Assembly: GCA_019234295.1 (NCBI GenBank)
Contig: JAFALK010000013.1
Location: forward strand, 62,001 to 126,000
From: Roseateles sp.
GTDB taxonomy: Bacteria > Pseudomonadota > Gammaproteobacteria > Burkholderiales > Burkholderiaceae_C
DNA length: 64,000 nucleotides
Direction of reading: 5' to 3'
How positions within the stretch are numbered: position 1 is the stretch's first letter; every line of letters starts with the position of its first letter. The position numbers were made by a program, and so were the translations under genes. Positions 28,286-37,733 of the stretch are shown here, piece after piece. The notes under the pieces were generated by a model. It saw only the letters and a list, made by a program, of their open reading frames with translations. It had not been told where the DNA came from and made no database searches.

Positions 28286-28805
28286 CGTCCGTCCCGTTCG
28301 CCTGCTCGCTGAGGCCGATCTCCCGGCCTACAAGGCACTTCGTGACCAGATGCTGGCCGCGCATCCCGAGGCCTTCACTTCCGACGCGCTCACCGAGCTG
28401 CGGCGCGATGCCCAGAGCTACCGCAGCCGCCTGGCCGGCGCAAGCCACGGCAGTTGCCTCTTCACGCTCGTGGTGCCGCGCGCGGGTCAGCTCGTCGGCG
28501 CGATCAGTTGCGAGCGAGAACAGCGCTCCAAGGTGCGGCACACGGCCCATATCGCCGGGATGATGGTGCTGCCTGCCGTGCAGGGCCATGGCATCGGGCG
28601 CCTGCTGCTCGAGTCAGCCCTGGCCCTGCTGGAGCGCCAGGAAGGCATCGAGATCGTCACGCTCAGCGTCACACGCACGAACGCGCGCGCGGTGAGCTTG
28701 TACGAAAGCGTCGGCTTCACGCGTTATGGTCGGCTTGAGGGGGCGATCAAGCTAGCGGACGGCAGCCTGCTCGACAAGGACTTGATGAGCCGGCGGATCG
28801 GCTGA
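28278..28805 (+). CDS. GNAT family N-acetyltransferase
   Basis: A 175-residue acetyl-CoA-dependent acyltransferase. The acetyl-CoA pyrophosphate loop is visible as VQGHGIGRLLLE (about 100-111) within motif A (HIAGMMVLPAVQGHGIG), and motif B as ARAVSLYESVGF. The substrate (amine or protein N-terminus) is not predictable. It starts inside the end of mobA (8-bp overlap). Its final 54 bp overlap the end of the convergent YceI-like gene, so both cannot be extended. Confidence 0.87.
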   Translation: MTDVRPVRLLAEADLPAYKALRDQMLAAHPEAFTSDALTELRRDAQSYRSRLAGASHGSCLFTLVVPRAGQLVGAISCEREQRSKVRHTAHIAGMMVLPAVQGHGIGRLLLESALALLERQEGIEIVTLSVTRTNARAVSLYESVGFTRYGRLEGAIKLADGSLLDKDLMSRRIG

Positions 28806-29516
28806 GCCCAGGCTCAGATCGAAGTCGATCTGGAGTGCGTCCTGGACCGCCAGCAGACCGCCCAGCACTGAGTACGGCGTCACGCCGAAGTCAGACTGCA
28901 GCACGGTGAAGGTGCCCTGGGTGCGCCATGCGCCGGCCTCGCGCCATGCGCGCAGCGGCAGCACGCGCCGCTGGTGCCGGCCGTGCAGCTCGATATCCAC
29001 ATCCACCCTCAGCTCGGGCGGCGTGCCCTGAATGCCGATCGAGTGCATCCGCACCCACGGGTGCCTCGCGGCGTCAAGGTTGTCTGGCCCCAGCATGTGC
29101 TCGCGCGTGCCGGCGATCGCCTGGGCGTCGAGCGGCGTGGCGAAGGCCGGACCGAGCGCCGCGCGTTCCTGCGGCCGGTCGATCTCCAGCTCATCCAGGC
29201 GCAGGCTCAGCGAGAAGCGCGCGCCCTCCAGCCCTTCGAGAGGTGTCCACAGCGCGCCCTGGAGCCAGGGCGCCGTCAATACATGGTTATGGCCCAGGGC
29301 TGCAGCACGGCCAGCGCTGAAGACCCGGATGCGCAAGCTCGAACGGGCGGCATCCAGGCGCGCCAGTTGCCCGCCCTGCGGCCAAACCTCGGTCTCGGTC
29401 TCGGTCTCGGCCTCGGGCACCGGCGCGGGCGGCTGCGGCGGCCCCGACTGCCCGCAGGCCGTCAGCAGCAAGCAGACCAGGATCCAGCGGGTGGAATGCG
29501 CGAAAGCCATGAGCAT
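28752..29516 (-). CDS. YceI-like domain lipoprotein
   Basis: A 254-residue protein with a type II signal peptide: a hydrophobic stretch ending in the lipobox LLTACG (Cys about 22), so it is membrane-anchored in the envelope. A Pro/Glu-Thr linker with an ETETETE run (a GGTCTC-type hexanucleotide repeat near 29389-29415) precedes a YceI-like lipocalin fold (LRIRVFSAGRAAALGHNHVL, then HPWVRMHSIGIQG and FTVLQSDFGVTPYSVLGG). YceI proteins bind isoprenoid-like lipids. ATG at 29516 or 29510 may start it. Its 3' end overlaps the GNAT gene tail to tail. Confidence 0.82.
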   Translation of the reverse strand: MLMAFAHSTRWILVCLLLTACGQSGPPQPPAPVPEAETETETEVWPQGGQLARLDAARSSLRIRVFSAGRAAALGHNHVLTAPWLQGALWTPLEGLEGARFSLSLRLDELEIDRPQERAALGPAFATPLDAQAIAGTREHMLGPDNLDAARHPWVRMHSIGIQGTPPELRVDVDIELHGRHQRRVLPLRAWREAGAWRTQGTFTVLQSDFGVTPYSVLGGLLAVQDALQIDFDLSLGSADPPAHQVLVEQAAVR

Positions 29517-29581
29517 GGGGGATCATTTTGCAGGCCAGATCCGCGCTAGCATCAGGCATCGACGCACATCGGGAGAGCCTC

Positions 29582-30127
29582 ATGGCTTCCAACGCCCTCC
29601 GCAATGCCACCGAACTGATGGTGCAGTACGCGCGCTATCACCGCGACCGCCGCAACATCGCCACGCATTTCGTCGGTATTCCGCTGATCGTCTTCGCGAT
29701 CGGCGTGCTGTTGGCGCGCGCTCGCTGGCAGCTCGGCGAAGTGACCATCACGGCGACCGAAGTGCTCTTCGTGCTCGGCGCGGTCTGGTACCTGACGCGC
29801 GGCAACCTCACGCTGGCCCTGGCCACCGTCCTTGCCAACGGCCTGCTCTTCGCCGTGGGCGAGCCGCTGGCCCAAGGCTCGGCAGCCTCCTGGCTGGCCT
29901 GGGGCCTGGGCAGCTTCGTGGTCGGCTGGGTGATCCAGTTCATCGGCCACTACTACGAGGGCCGCAAGCCGGCCTTCGTCGATGATCTGATCGGCCTGAT
30001 GGTCGGCCCCATGTTCGTCGTTGGCGAGGCGCTGTTCTCGCTCGGTTGGGGCGCCGAGCTGTTGGCCGAGATTGAGCGCAGCGCCGGCCCGACCGTGCTG
30101 CGCGATCTGGCGCATCCCGCGGCATGA
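29582..30127 (+). CDS. Mpo1-like (DUF962) membrane protein
   Basis: A 181-residue inner-membrane protein with about four to five hydrophobic segments. It carries the family's conserved pieces YARYHRDRRNIATHFVGIPLIV near the N-terminus and QFIGHYYEGRKPAF in the middle. These His-rich motifs bind iron in the yeast homologue Mpo1, a 2-hydroxy fatty acid dioxygenase. Whether the bacterial protein does the same chemistry is unknown. The start at 29582 follows GGGAGAG by a few bases, a good ribosome site. Confidence 0.85.
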   Translation: MASNALRNATELMVQYARYHRDRRNIATHFVGIPLIVFAIGVLLARARWQLGEVTITATEVLFVLGAVWYLTRGNLTLALATVLANGLLFAVGEPLAQGSAASWLAWGLGSFVVGWVIQFIGHYYEGRKPAFVDDLIGLMVGPMFVVGEALFSLGWGAELLAEIERSAGPTVLRDLAHPAA

Positions 30128-30134
30128 GCCGCGC

Positions 30135-31148
30135 ATGAAGCAGACGGTCCTCGTCATGGGGGCCGGCTCGGTCGGCTGCTATCTGGGCGGCCTGGCCGCG
30201 GGCGCCGGCCATCTGGTTCACTTCGTCGGCCGGCCGCGCGTGTTGTCGGCCCTGGCTTCGCAGGGTCTCACGCTGAGCGACTGCGACGGCCGTCGCCTGC
30301 ATTTAGACGCCAGCCAGCTCCAACTCCATGAGGCGCCGCCTCGGGGCCTGGTCGCTGACGTGACCCTGCTTTGCGTGAAGAGCGGTGCCACCGCAGAGGC
30401 CGCGCATTCGCTCCATCAGGCCCTGCTGCCCGACAGCCTCGTGCTGTCGATGCAGAACGGCGTGGGCAATGCCGAGCGCGCTCAGGCCGCGGCGCCCATG
30501 CTAGCGGTCCGGGCGGGCATGGTGCCCTTCAATGTCGCCGAGCTCGCGCCCGGGCACTACCACCGCGCCACGAGCGGGCAGCTGGTAGTGCAGAGCGCGC
30601 CTGGCCCGGCGCTGGACCAGTTGGGCAACGCCTTCGCGCTGCAGGGCGTGCGGCTGCGCCAGGAGGAGGACTTGCGCGCCATTCAGTGGGGCAAGCTGCT
30701 GCTCAACCTGAACAACCCCGTCAACGCGCTCTCGGGCCTGCCGCTGCGCGCCCAGCTCCTGCAGCGCGGCTACCGGCGCTGCCTCGCGGCCCTGCAGGCC
30801 GAGGCGCTCGACTTGATGGATTCCGCCAAGGTCGAGGCGGCCCAGCTCACCCCGTTGCCGCCGCGCCGCCTGGTGCAGTTGCTGCGCGCGCCGACGCCGC
30901 TGTTCCGCATGCTGGCGTCGCGCATGCTGCAGATCGACGACAGGGCCCGCTCCAGCATGGCCGACGATCTGCGCCTGGGCCGTCCCACCGAGATTGACGC
31001 CCTGTGCGGCGAGGTCGTGCGGCTCGCACACCGCCAGGGCCGCCAGGCACCGCTCAATGCGCGCATGCTGACGCTGGTCCAGGCCTGGTCGTACGCACCG
31101 CAGCCCTATGGGCCAAGGGAGCTCGAGGAGGCGCTGGGGCTGGCCTGA
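30135..31148 (+). CDS. Ketopantoate reductase family protein (2-dehydropantoate 2-reductase)
   Basis: A 337-residue NADPH-dependent reductase of the PanE/ApbA family. The N-terminal dinucleotide motif is VMGAGSVGCYLGG (about 7-19); the segments LLCVKSG and SMQNGVGN and the catalytic-lysine region QWGKLLLNLNNPVNAL are present, followed by the all-helical C-terminal domain (RPTEIDALCGEVV). It may make pantoate for coenzyme A, but the family also reduces other 2-oxo acids, so no symbol is given. It starts 7 bp after the Mpo1-like gene stop. Confidence 0.85.
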   Translation: MKQTVLVMGAGSVGCYLGGLAAGAGHLVHFVGRPRVLSALASQGLTLSDCDGRRLHLDASQLQLHEAPPRGLVADVTLLCVKSGATAEAAHSLHQALLPDSLVLSMQNGVGNAERAQAAAPMLAVRAGMVPFNVAELAPGHYHRATSGQLVVQSAPGPALDQLGNAFALQGVRLRQEEDLRAIQWGKLLLNLNNPVNALSGLPLRAQLLQRGYRRCLAALQAEALDLMDSAKVEAAQLTPLPPRRLVQLLRAPTPLFRMLASRMLQIDDRARSSMADDLRLGRPTEIDALCGEVVRLAHRQGRQAPLNARMLTLVQAWSYAPQPYGPRELEEALGLA

Positions 31149-31247
31149 TCTGAAGAGGCAAGCGGTCCGGCTTGCATGTCCGCAAGCGGCCAGACGGCGC
31201 ACGATGGGGCCGCGAAGATGCAGTCATCGCCACCACACTGCGCCGTC

Positions 31248-31715
31248 ATGGACTTCCGCATCCGGGGACTCGATCCCCGCCCCTTCTTCCCGCTCTACGG
31301 CCAATCAGACGCTGCGCTACGCAAGCTGGGCGTGCTGCGCACACGCGTGGACACGCCGAACTGCGCCCCCGACCGCATCGAGCTGCGGGATGCTGTACCC
31401 GGAGAGAACGTGCTCTTGCTCAACCACGAGTACCTCGACGCACGCAGTCCGTACCGCGGCCGCCATGCGATCTTCGTTCGCGAAGGAGCCACCCAGCCCT
31501 TCGACGCCGTCAACACGGTGCCCGAGTGCCTGCGCCGGCGTTTGCTGTCGCTGCGGGCCTTCGACGAGCGGGGCATGATGCTCGACGCTGACGTGGTCGA
31601 GGGCTCCGAGGTCGAGCCGCTGATCGAGCGGCTGCTCACGCTGCCCGAGGTGTGCTTCGTGCACGCTCATCACGCCCGGCGCGGCTGCTACGCGGCGCGC
31701 ATCGAGCGGGTCTGA
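31248..31715 (+). CDS. DUF1203 family protein
   Basis: A 155-residue cytosolic protein of unknown function. Typical DUF1203 features are the N-terminal FRIRGLDPRPF, the LLNHEYLDARSPYRGRHAIFV segment (about 62-82) and the C-terminal VHAHHARRGCYAARIERV. The start at 31248 was chosen because homologous sequence begins at MDFRIRG; the open frame extends further upstream without coding support. It ends 4 bp before the convergent apbC/mrp gene. Confidence 0.8.
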   Translation: MDFRIRGLDPRPFFPLYGQSDAALRKLGVLRTRVDTPNCAPDRIELRDAVPGENVLLLNHEYLDARSPYRGRHAIFVREGATQPFDAVNTVPECLRRRLLSLRAFDERGMMLDADVVEGSEVEPLIERLLTLPEVCFVHAHHARRGCYAARIERV

Positions 31716-31719
31716 GCGC

Positions 31720-32814
31720 TCAGCTGTTCTTCGAAATCGTGATCGTCGGGAACTTGGCCGAATAGTCCTTGGCCTGGGCCGCAATCTTGACGGCCACGGC
31801 GCGCGCCAGCGACTTGTACAGAGCTGCGTGCTCGCCGCAGGGGTCAGCCACCACGGTCGGTCGGCCCGAATCGGCTTGCTCGCGGATGGGCATGGCCAGG
31901 GGCAGTGCACCCAGGTAGCTCAGACCGTACTGCTCGGCCAGCTTGCGGCCACCATCGGCGCCGAAGATGTGCTCGGCATGGCCGCAGTTTGTGCACACGT
32001 GGACGGCCATGTTCTCGATGATGCCGAGGATGGGCACGCCAACCTTCTCGAACATCTTGAGGCCCTTCTTCGCGTCGATCAGGGCGATGTCCTGCGGCGT
32101 GGTCACGATCACGGCGCCCGTGACCGGCACGCGCTGCGAGAGCGTCAGCGCGATGTCGCCCGTGCCGGGCGGCATGTCCACGATCAGGTAGTCCAGGTCC
32201 TGCCAGCGTGTCTGGCGCAACAACTGCTCCAGCGCCTGCGTGGCCATGGGGCCGCGCCAGATCATGGCCTGGTCGTCGTTCACCAAAAAGCCGATGGACA
32301 TGACCTGCAGACCGTGGCCGATCTTGGGCTCCATCAGCTTGTCGTCAAGGCTTTCGGGCGCTCCGCTGACGCCCAGCATCTGCGGCATGCTGGGGCCGTA
32401 GATGTCGGCGTCCAGCACGCCCACGCGCGCGCCTTCGGCCGCCAGGGCCAGAGCCAGGTTGGCCGCTGTCGTGCTCTTGCCCACTCCGCCCTTGCCTGAA
32501 GCCACCGCGATGATGTTCTTCACGCCGGGCAGCAACTGCACGCCCCGCTGCACGGCGTGCGCCGTGATCTGACTGGAAATCCCGACGGTCACGTGGCCGA
32601 CCTCGGGAATGCCCGCCACGGCCGCTTCGAGACGCATGCGCAGGCCCTCATGCAGGCTGGCGCCGGGGTAGCCCAGCTCGACGTCGAAGCTCACCGCGGC
32701 GCCGTTGATGCGCAGGTTCTTCACCTGCTTGCCCGTCACGAAATCCTGCCCCGTTTCGGGATCGACGACGGTCTGCAGGGCTTGGAGGACTCGGGCTTCG
32801 GTGGGTGCGGTCAT
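31720..32814 (-). CDS. apbC: Iron-sulfur cluster carrier protein Mrp/ApbC
   Basis: A 364-residue P-loop ATPase that carries and delivers Fe-S clusters. An N-terminal MIP18-like domain (1 to about 90; DPETGQDFVTGKQVKNL) precedes the ParA/MinD-type NTPase with Walker A VASGKGGVGKSTTAANLAL, switch DADIYGPSMPQMLG and VDMPPGTGD. The cluster-bridging CxxC is CTNCGH. The start at 32814 gives the standard MTAPTEARVLQAL N-terminus. It is divergent from the sulfate transporter genes. Confidence 0.95.
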   Translation of the reverse strand: MTAPTEARVLQALQTVVDPETGQDFVTGKQVKNLRINGAAVSFDVELGYPGASLHEGLRMRLEAAVAGIPEVGHVTVGISSQITAHAVQRGVQLLPGVKNIIAVASGKGGVGKSTTAANLALALAAEGARVGVLDADIYGPSMPQMLGVSGAPESLDDKLMEPKIGHGLQVMSIGFLVNDDQAMIWRGPMATQALEQLLRQTRWQDLDYLIVDMPPGTGDIALTLSQRVPVTGAVIVTTPQDIALIDAKKGLKMFEKVGVPILGIIENMAVHVCTNCGHAEHIFGADGGRKLAEQYGLSYLGALPLAMPIREQADSGRPTVVADPCGEHAALYKSLARAVAVKIAAQAKDYSAKFPTITISKNS

Positions 32815-32819
32815 ATGAG

Positions 32820-32844
32820 AAAACCGAGTAAGTATCGGTGTTTT
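32820..32844. promoter_or_regulatory. Dyad in the apbC/sbp divergent region
   Basis: ACCGA (32823-32827) and TCGGT (32835-32839) are perfect inverted arms around GTAAGTA, flanked by an A run and a T run that extend the symmetry to about 25 bp. It lies 62 bp before the sbp start and 5 bp before the apbC start. An operator, possibly for the nearby CysB-type regulator, is conceivable; CysB sites are poorly defined, so this stays tentative. Confidence 0.3.
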
Positions 32845-32906
32845 GATTCGTTCCGGTAGCAGCAACGCCTTCGTAGCATCGGCTGCGTCATTCCCAAGGA
32901 TAAACC

Positions 32907-33908
32907 GTGCTGAAAAGACCCCTGTTCGCCGTGTTCTGTGGCCTCGTGCTGGCGGCCTCCGTTCATGCCAAGGACATCACCCTGCTGAACGTGAGCTACG
33001 ACCCGACGCGCGAACTCTACGCGGACTACAACAAGGCATTTTCCGCATACTGGAAGGCCAAGACCGGCGACACCGTCACCATCCGCCAATCGCACGGCGG
33101 CTCGGGCAAGCAGGCCCGCTCGGTGATCGATGGCCTGGACGCCGACGTCGTGACCCTGGCCCTGGCCTACGACATTGACGAGCTGTCCGGGAAAGCCAGC
33201 CTGCTGCCGCCTGAATGGCAGAAGCGCCTCACGCACAACAGCACACCCTACAGCTCCACCATCGTTTTCCTTGTCCGCAAGGGGAACCCCAAGGGCATCA
33301 AGGACTGGGACGACCTCGTCAAGCCCGGCGTCTCCGTGATCACGCCCAATCCGAAGACCTCCGGCGGCGCGCGCTGGAACTATCTCGCTGCCTGGGGCTA
33401 CGCGCTGAAGAAGAACGGCGGCGACGCGAAGAAGGCGCAGGCCTTCGTCACCGCGCTCTACAAGAACGTGCCTGTGCTCGACAGCGGGGCGCGTGGCGCC
33501 ACGGTCACCTTTACGGAGCGCGGCGTTGGCGATGTGCTGCTGGCCTGGGAGAACGAGGCCTACCTGGCCATCGCCGAGCTGGGGCCGGACAAGCTGCAGA
33601 TCGTCACGCCTTCGCTGAGCATCCTGGCCGAGCCCCCCGTGGCCGTGGTGGACAAGAACGTGGACCGCAAGGGCACGCGCGCCGTGGCCCAGGCCTATCT
33701 CGAGTACCTCTACTCGCCCGAGGGTCAGGAGATCGCCGCTCGCAACCACTACCGGCCGAGCGACGCCAAGGTGGCGGCCCGCCATGTGGGCGAGTTCGCC
33801 AAAGTGGAGCTCTTCACCATCGAAGATCTCTTCGGGGGCTGGACCAAGACGCAGGCCACGCACTTCAACGACGGCGGCGTATTTGACCAGATCTATGCCC
33901 GCAAGTAA
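32907..33908 (+). CDS. sbp: Sulfate/thiosulfate ABC transporter substrate-binding protein
   Basis: A 333-residue periplasmic binding protein with a signal peptide (cleavage after VHA, about 21). Conserved Sbp/CysP segments are [66 protein letters not shown] and the C-terminal [11 protein letters not shown]. The start is GTG at 32907 with AAGGA 6 nt ahead. It is the first gene of sbp-cysT-cysW-cysA, all overlapping. It delivers sulfate (or thiosulfate) to the CysTW channel; the two anions cannot be told apart here. Confidence 0.95.
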   Translation: MLKRPLFAVFCGLVLAASVHAKDITLLNVSYDPTRELYADYNKAFSAYWKAKTGDTVTIRQSHGGSGKQARSVIDGLDADVVTLALAYDIDELSGKASLLPPEWQKRLTHNSTPYSSTIVFLVRKGNPKGIKDWDDLVKPGVSVITPNPKTSGGARWNYLAAWGYALKKNGGDAKKAQAFVTALYKNVPVLDSGARGATVTFTERGVGDVLLAWENEAYLAIAELGPDKLQIVTPSLSILAEPPVAVVDKNVDRKGTRAVAQAYLEYLYSPEGQEIAARNHYRPSDAKVAARHVGEFAKVELFTIEDLFGGWTKTQATHFNDGGVFDQIYARK

Positions 33909-34746
33909 GTCCCTGCTCGAGCGGGCGCTGCTGCAGCGCCATTCGGTCCTCCCGGGCTTCGGCCCGGTTCTGGGCCTGGTGCTGCTCTATCTCGGACTGA
34001 TCGTCCTGCTGCCGCTCTCCGCGGCCTTCCTCAAGACCTTCACGATGAGCTGGGGCGCCTTCGTCGAGGCCATCGGCTCGCCGCGCGTCGTGGCCTCATA
34101 CCGACTGAGCTTCGGCGCGTCCTTCCTGGCCGCCCTGGTCAACGCCGTCTTCGGCCTGCTCGTGGCCTGGGTGCTCGTGCGCTACGAGTTCCCGGGCCGC
34201 AAACTCATCGACGCCTTGATAGACCTGCCCTTCGCCTTGCCCACGGCCGTGGCCGGCATCGCGCTGACAGCGCTCTACGCCGAGAACGGCCCGATCGGCC
34301 GCCTGCTGCCCTTCAAGGTCGCCTTCACGCCGCTGGGCGTTTGGGTGGCGCTCGTGTTCATCGGCCTGCCCTTCGTCGTACGGACCTTGCAGCCCGTGAT
34401 CGAGGGCTTGGGCAAGGACCTTGAAGAGGCTTCGGCCCTGCTCGGCGCCAGCCGCTTGCAGACCCTGCAGCGCGTGATCTTGCCCGCGCTCGCCCCGGCC
34501 CTGCTGACGGGCTTTGCACTCGCCTTCGCACGGGCGCTCGGCGAGTACGGCTCGGTGATCTTCATCGCCGGCAACATGCCCATGCTCAGCGAGATCACGC
34601 CGCTGATGATCGTCACCAAGCTCGAGCAGTACGACTACCAGGGCGCGACCGCCATCGCCGTCGTGATGCTGCTCGCCTCGTTCTTCTTGCTGCTGGTGAT
34701 CAATCTGCTGCAAGCCTGGAATCGCCGCCACGAGGTGCGCTCTTGA
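33895..34746 (+). CDS. cysT: Sulfate ABC transporter permease CysT
   Basis: A 283-residue inner-membrane permease with about six transmembrane helices. It carries the CysT signature regions SRLSFGAS-like [48 protein letters not shown] and the EAA loop [23 protein letters not shown] that contacts the ATPase. It starts 14 bp inside the end of sbp and overlaps cysW by 4 bp. Confidence 0.95.
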   Translation: MPASKSLLERALLQRHSVLPGFGPVLGLVLLYLGLIVLLPLSAAFLKTFTMSWGAFVEAIGSPRVVASYRLSFGASFLAALVNAVFGLLVAWVLVRYEFPGRKLIDALIDLPFALPTAVAGIALTALYAENGPIGRLLPFKVAFTPLGVWVALVFIGLPFVVRTLQPVIEGLGKDLEEASALLGASRLQTLQRVILPALAPALLTGFALAFARALGEYGSVIFIAGNMPMLSEITPLMIVTKLEQYDYQGATAIAVVMLLASFFLLLVINLLQAWNRRHEVRS

Positions 34747-35627
34747 ATACCACCACGTTGAGCTGGAACGAACCCATCGTCCGGCCCATAAAACGCGCGC
34801 CCGGGTCCGTCTGCGGCGAGGCCCCGTGGGCGCGCCGGCTGCTGATCGCCATCGCACTGGGCTTCCTCGCCATCTTCTTGCTCGCGCCGCTGGCCATCGT
34901 CTTTGCCGAAGCGCTGAAGAAGGGCTGGCAGGTCTACGTGGCGGCCATCGTCGATCCCGACGCACTCTCGGCCCTGCGCATGACCTTGCTGGCTGCGGCC
35001 ATCAGCGTGCCGCTGAACCTCGTGTTCGGCGTGGCCGCGGCCTGGCTGGTGACCAAGTTCGAGTTCCGTGGCAAGCAGCTGCTCCTGACGCTGATCGACC
35101 TGCCCTTCTCGGTCTCTCCCGTCATCGCCGGCTTGATCTACGTGTTGATGTTCGGCTTGCAGGGCTGGTGGGGCGAATGGCTTCGGGATCACGACATCCG
35201 CATCATCTTCGCTGTGCCCGGCATTGTGCTGGCCACGGTCTTCATCACCGTGCCCTTCGTGGCGCGCGAGCTGATTCCGCTGATGCAGACGCAGGGGACG
35301 GAGCAGGAGGAGACGGCACGCGTGCTGGGCGCCAGCGGCTGGCAGACCTTCTTGCGCGTGACCCTACCCAATATCCGCTGGGCCCTGCTCTACGGCGTGA
35401 TCCTGTGCAACGCGCGCGCCATGGGCGAGTTCGGCGCCGTCAGCGTGGTCTCGGGCCATGTGCGCGGCGAGACCAACACGCTGCCTCTGCACATCGAGAT
35501 CGCCTACAACGAATACCAGTTCGCCGCCGCCTTCGCCGTGGCCTCGCTGCTCGCGCTGCTGGCGCTGGTGACGCTGGCGCTGAAGCACCTGGTGGCTGCA
35601 CGCATCAAGAAGGAGTCCGCAGCATGA
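34743..35627 (+). CDS. cysW: Sulfate ABC transporter permease CysW
   Basis: A 294-residue partner permease of CysT. Seen: [68 protein letters not shown] (EAA loop) and [27 protein letters not shown], all typical of CysW. The start appears to be a TTG at 34743 overlapping the cysT stop, with GAGGTG ahead; there is no ATG before residue 80, so a rare start codon is required. It overlaps cysA by 4 bp. Confidence 0.94.
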   Translation: MNTTTLSWNEPIVRPIKRAPGSVCGEAPWARRLLIAIALGFLAIFLLAPLAIVFAEALKKGWQVYVAAIVDPDALSALRMTLLAAAISVPLNLVFGVAAAWLVTKFEFRGKQLLLTLIDLPFSVSPVIAGLIYVLMFGLQGWWGEWLRDHDIRIIFAVPGIVLATVFITVPFVARELIPLMQTQGTEQEETARVLGASGWQTFLRVTLPNIRWALLYGVILCNARAMGEFGAVSVVSGHVRGETNTLPLHIEIAYNEYQFAAAFAVASLLALLALVTLALKHLVAARIKKESAA

Positions 35628-36409
35628 GTATCCAGATCCGCCATCTCGTCAAGCGATTCGGCGACACCACCGCCTGCGAGCAGCTCTCGCTCGACGTGGC
35701 CGAGGGCGAGCTCGTCGCCCTGCTCGGTCCTTCGGGCTGCGGTAAGACCACGCTGCTGCGCATCATCGCGGGACTGGAGCAGCAAGACGAAGGCCAGGTG
35801 CTCTTCCATGGCCAAGACACGAACGCGCTGAGCATCAACGAGCGTCGCGTCGGCTTCGTGTTCCAGCACTACGCGCTGTTCCCTCACCTCAGCGTGTTCG
35901 AGAACATCGCCTTCGGCCTGCGGGTGAAGGCGCGCGCGCAGCGGCCACCCGAAGCCGTGATCCGGGCCAAGGTCGAAGAGTTGCTGGGGCTGGTCCAGCT
36001 CGAAGGTCTGGCCAAGCGCTATCCGCAGCAGCTCTCGGGCGGCCAACGCCAGCGCGTGGCCCTGGCCCGCGCGCTGGCGGTGGATCCGCGCGTGCTGCTG
36101 CTGGATGAGCCCTTCGGCGCGCTCGACGCCAAGGTGCGCAAGGAGCTGCGCCGCTGGCTGCGCCAGCTGCACGACGAGCGGCCGGTGACCAGCCTCTTCG
36201 TGACCCACGATCAGGAAGAGGCGCTGGACCTGGCCGACCGCGTGGTGGTGCTCAACCGCGGCCGCATCGAACAGATCGGCACGCCCGACGAAATCCGCAC
36301 GCGGCCGGCAACGCCCTTCGTGCGGGACTTCCTGGCCGACGCGCTCTCAGATCTCGAAGCCGCTCCCCTGCTCCTGCGCAAGGGCCTGGTGCACGAGGCG
36401 CGGGTTTAG
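35624..36409 (+). CDS. cysA: Sulfate ABC transporter ATPase CysA, short form
   Basis: A 261-residue ATPase: Walker [11 protein letters not shown]-loop [21 protein letters not shown], signature [15 protein letters not shown], Walker [25 protein letters not shown] and switch [18 protein letters not shown]. It ends shortly after the segment [12 protein letters not shown], so the C-terminal regulatory (TOBE) domain of the usual 350-370-residue CysA is absent. Its last 63 bp overlap the convergent cysB gene. No frameshift is visible; the short form seems genuine. Confidence 0.93.
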   Translation: MSIQIRHLVKRFGDTTACEQLSLDVAEGELVALLGPSGCGKTTLLRIIAGLEQQDEGQVLFHGQDTNALSINERRVGFVFQHYALFPHLSVFENIAFGLRVKARAQRPPEAVIRAKVEELLGLVQLEGLAKRYPQQLSGGQRQRVALARALAVDPRVLLLDEPFGALDAKVRKELRRWLRQLHDERPVTSLFVTHDQEEALDLADRVVVLNRGRIEQIGTPDEIRTRPATPFVRDFLADALSDLEAAPLLLRKGLVHEARV

Positions 36410-37303
36410 GGGCGGCGCGAAGGTCTCGATGAAGTCGTAGACATAGCCGCGCAGGAAGGCGCCCCGGCGGATGCCCAGGCGCGTGAGATTGGGGGCGAAG
36501 AGGTGACGTGCGTCGATGGCGCGAAGCAGCGTGTCACGCTGCTCGTCGATGGCGATGGCCGCGACGATGCCCACGCCCAGGCCCAGCTCCACGTAGGTCT
36601 TGATCACATCGGCGTCCATGGCCTCCATGACGACATTGGCCGAGACGCCCGCGCGCGCGAAGCCCGCGTCGATATGGCCCCGGCCCGTGTAGCCGGATTC
36701 ATAGGTCACGATCGGAAACTCCGCCAGCCGGGCCGCGCGCAGCGGCTGTCCGGCCTCGGCCTCGAGCGCCAGGGCATGGCCGGGCGGCACGATGGCCACG
36801 TGGGTCCACTGATAGCACGGCAGTGCCAGCAACTGATCGAATTCGGCCAGGGCCTCGGTGGCGACGCCGATATCGGCCTCGCCCGAAAGCAGCATCTCGG
36901 CCACCTGGCGCGGGCTGCCCTGACGCAGCCGCAGGGCCACCTCGGGGTGGCGAGCCGAGAAGTCGCGCACGGCAGATGGCAGGGCGTAGCGCGCCTGCGA
37001 GTGGGTGGCCGCGATCGTCAGCGTGCCGCGGTTCTGCGATGCGAAATCATCGCCGGCCCGCCGCAGGTTGTCGGCCTCATGCAGCAGCCGCTCGACGATA
37101 GGGAGCACAGTCTCCCCCGGCGCGGTCAGCCCTGTCAGGCGCTTGCCGGCGCGCACGAAGATCTCGATGCCGAGCTCGTCCTCCAGTTCACGGATTTGCC
37201 GGCTCACGCCCGGCTGCGAGGTGTGCAGGCTCTCGGCCACGGCCGTCAGATTGAAGCCCAGTCGGGCCGCTTCGCGCACGGAGCGCAGTTGTTGGAAGTT
37301 CAC
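36347..37303 (-). CDS. cysB: LysR-type regulator CysB/Cbl (sulfur assimilation)
   Basis: A 318-residue LysR-family activator of sulfur genes. The N-terminal helix-turn-helix has the CysB-type sequence [20 protein letters not shown] and [19 protein letters not shown]. The effector domain carries [14 protein letters not shown] and [11 protein letters not shown], the region that binds sulfate or acetylserine-type ligands. Cbl is a close relative, so CysB versus Cbl is not settled. It is convergent with, and overlaps, cysA of the transporter it probably controls. Confidence 0.92.
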   Translation of the reverse strand: MNFQQLRSVREAARLGFNLTAVAESLHTSQPGVSRQIRELEDELGIEIFVRAGKRLTGLTAPGETVLPIVERLLHEADNLRRAGDDFASQNRGTLTIAATHSQARYALPSAVRDFSARHPEVALRLRQGSPRQVAEMLLSGEADIGVATEALAEFDQLLALPCYQWTHVAIVPPGHALALEAEAGQPLRAARLAEFPIVTYESGYTGRGHIDAGFARAGVSANVVMEAMDADVIKTYVELGLGVGIVAAIAIDEQRDTLLRAIDARHLFAPNLTRLGIRRGAFLRGYVYDFIETFAPPLNPRLVHQALAQEQGSGFEI

Positions 37304-37692
37304 CGGTTGGGCAGGTCGTTATGCGGAAACCGGATTTTGACGAGCGGGCTTATGCTGTGCATCGAAGATTTCGGCATAAACAAAGATGACAACGGCATAG
37401 GACGCCTGCGCGCACTTCAGGCCACATTCGGATCGAGCCTGACCCACCCATCGTTCGCCCCCTTTGAGCGCCGCACGGACACGCAGAGCTGGTGCCCAGA
37501 CGTGGCGCGCTGTCCGCCCGCGCTGTCCGGCCGCGCTGTCCGCCCGCAGTGGACGCGCCAGCCAGCCAGCGCAGCATTGAATGCGCAGCATGGGACATAC
37601 CGTCCCCGTCTCCCGTCTCCGTCTGCCGATGGCGCCACATCACTGAGCTGGCCAGCATGCAGGCGATGGCATGGTGACAACAGATGACAAAA
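37304..37692. other. Intergenic region upstream of cysB
   Basis: About 390 bp without a convincing gene; short open frames here have no ribosome sites or recognisable residues. The leftmost part must hold the cysB promoter. It also contains three tandem 13-bp units at 37506-37544. The right end is a terminator of the tRNA-Lys unit. Confidence 0.6.
37506..37544. repeat. Three tandem 13-bp repeats
   Basis: CGCGCTGTCCGCC, CGCGCTGTCCGGC and CGCGCTGTCCGCC follow one another without gaps; the middle copy differs by one base. No function is evident; it could be a protein-binding array or slippage product. Confidence 0.8.
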
Positions 37693-37728
37693 CGCAAAAC
37701 GGGGCAGCCTCTCTCGAAGCTGCCCCGT
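37687..37728 (-). terminator. Rho-independent terminator of the tRNA-Lys unit
   Basis: Read on the minus strand, a perfect 10-bp stem ACGGGGCAGC/GCTGCCCCGT with a 10-nt loop is followed directly by TTTTGCGTTTTG. It lies 5 bp beyond the CCA end of the last tRNA-Lys gene, as expected for the end of that transcript. Confidence 0.88.
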
Positions 37729-37733
37729 CCGAC

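Noticed and set aside
37319..37591. Short ORF between cysB and the tRNA genes
   Set aside because: No ribosome site, no family resemblance, and composition explained by high GC.
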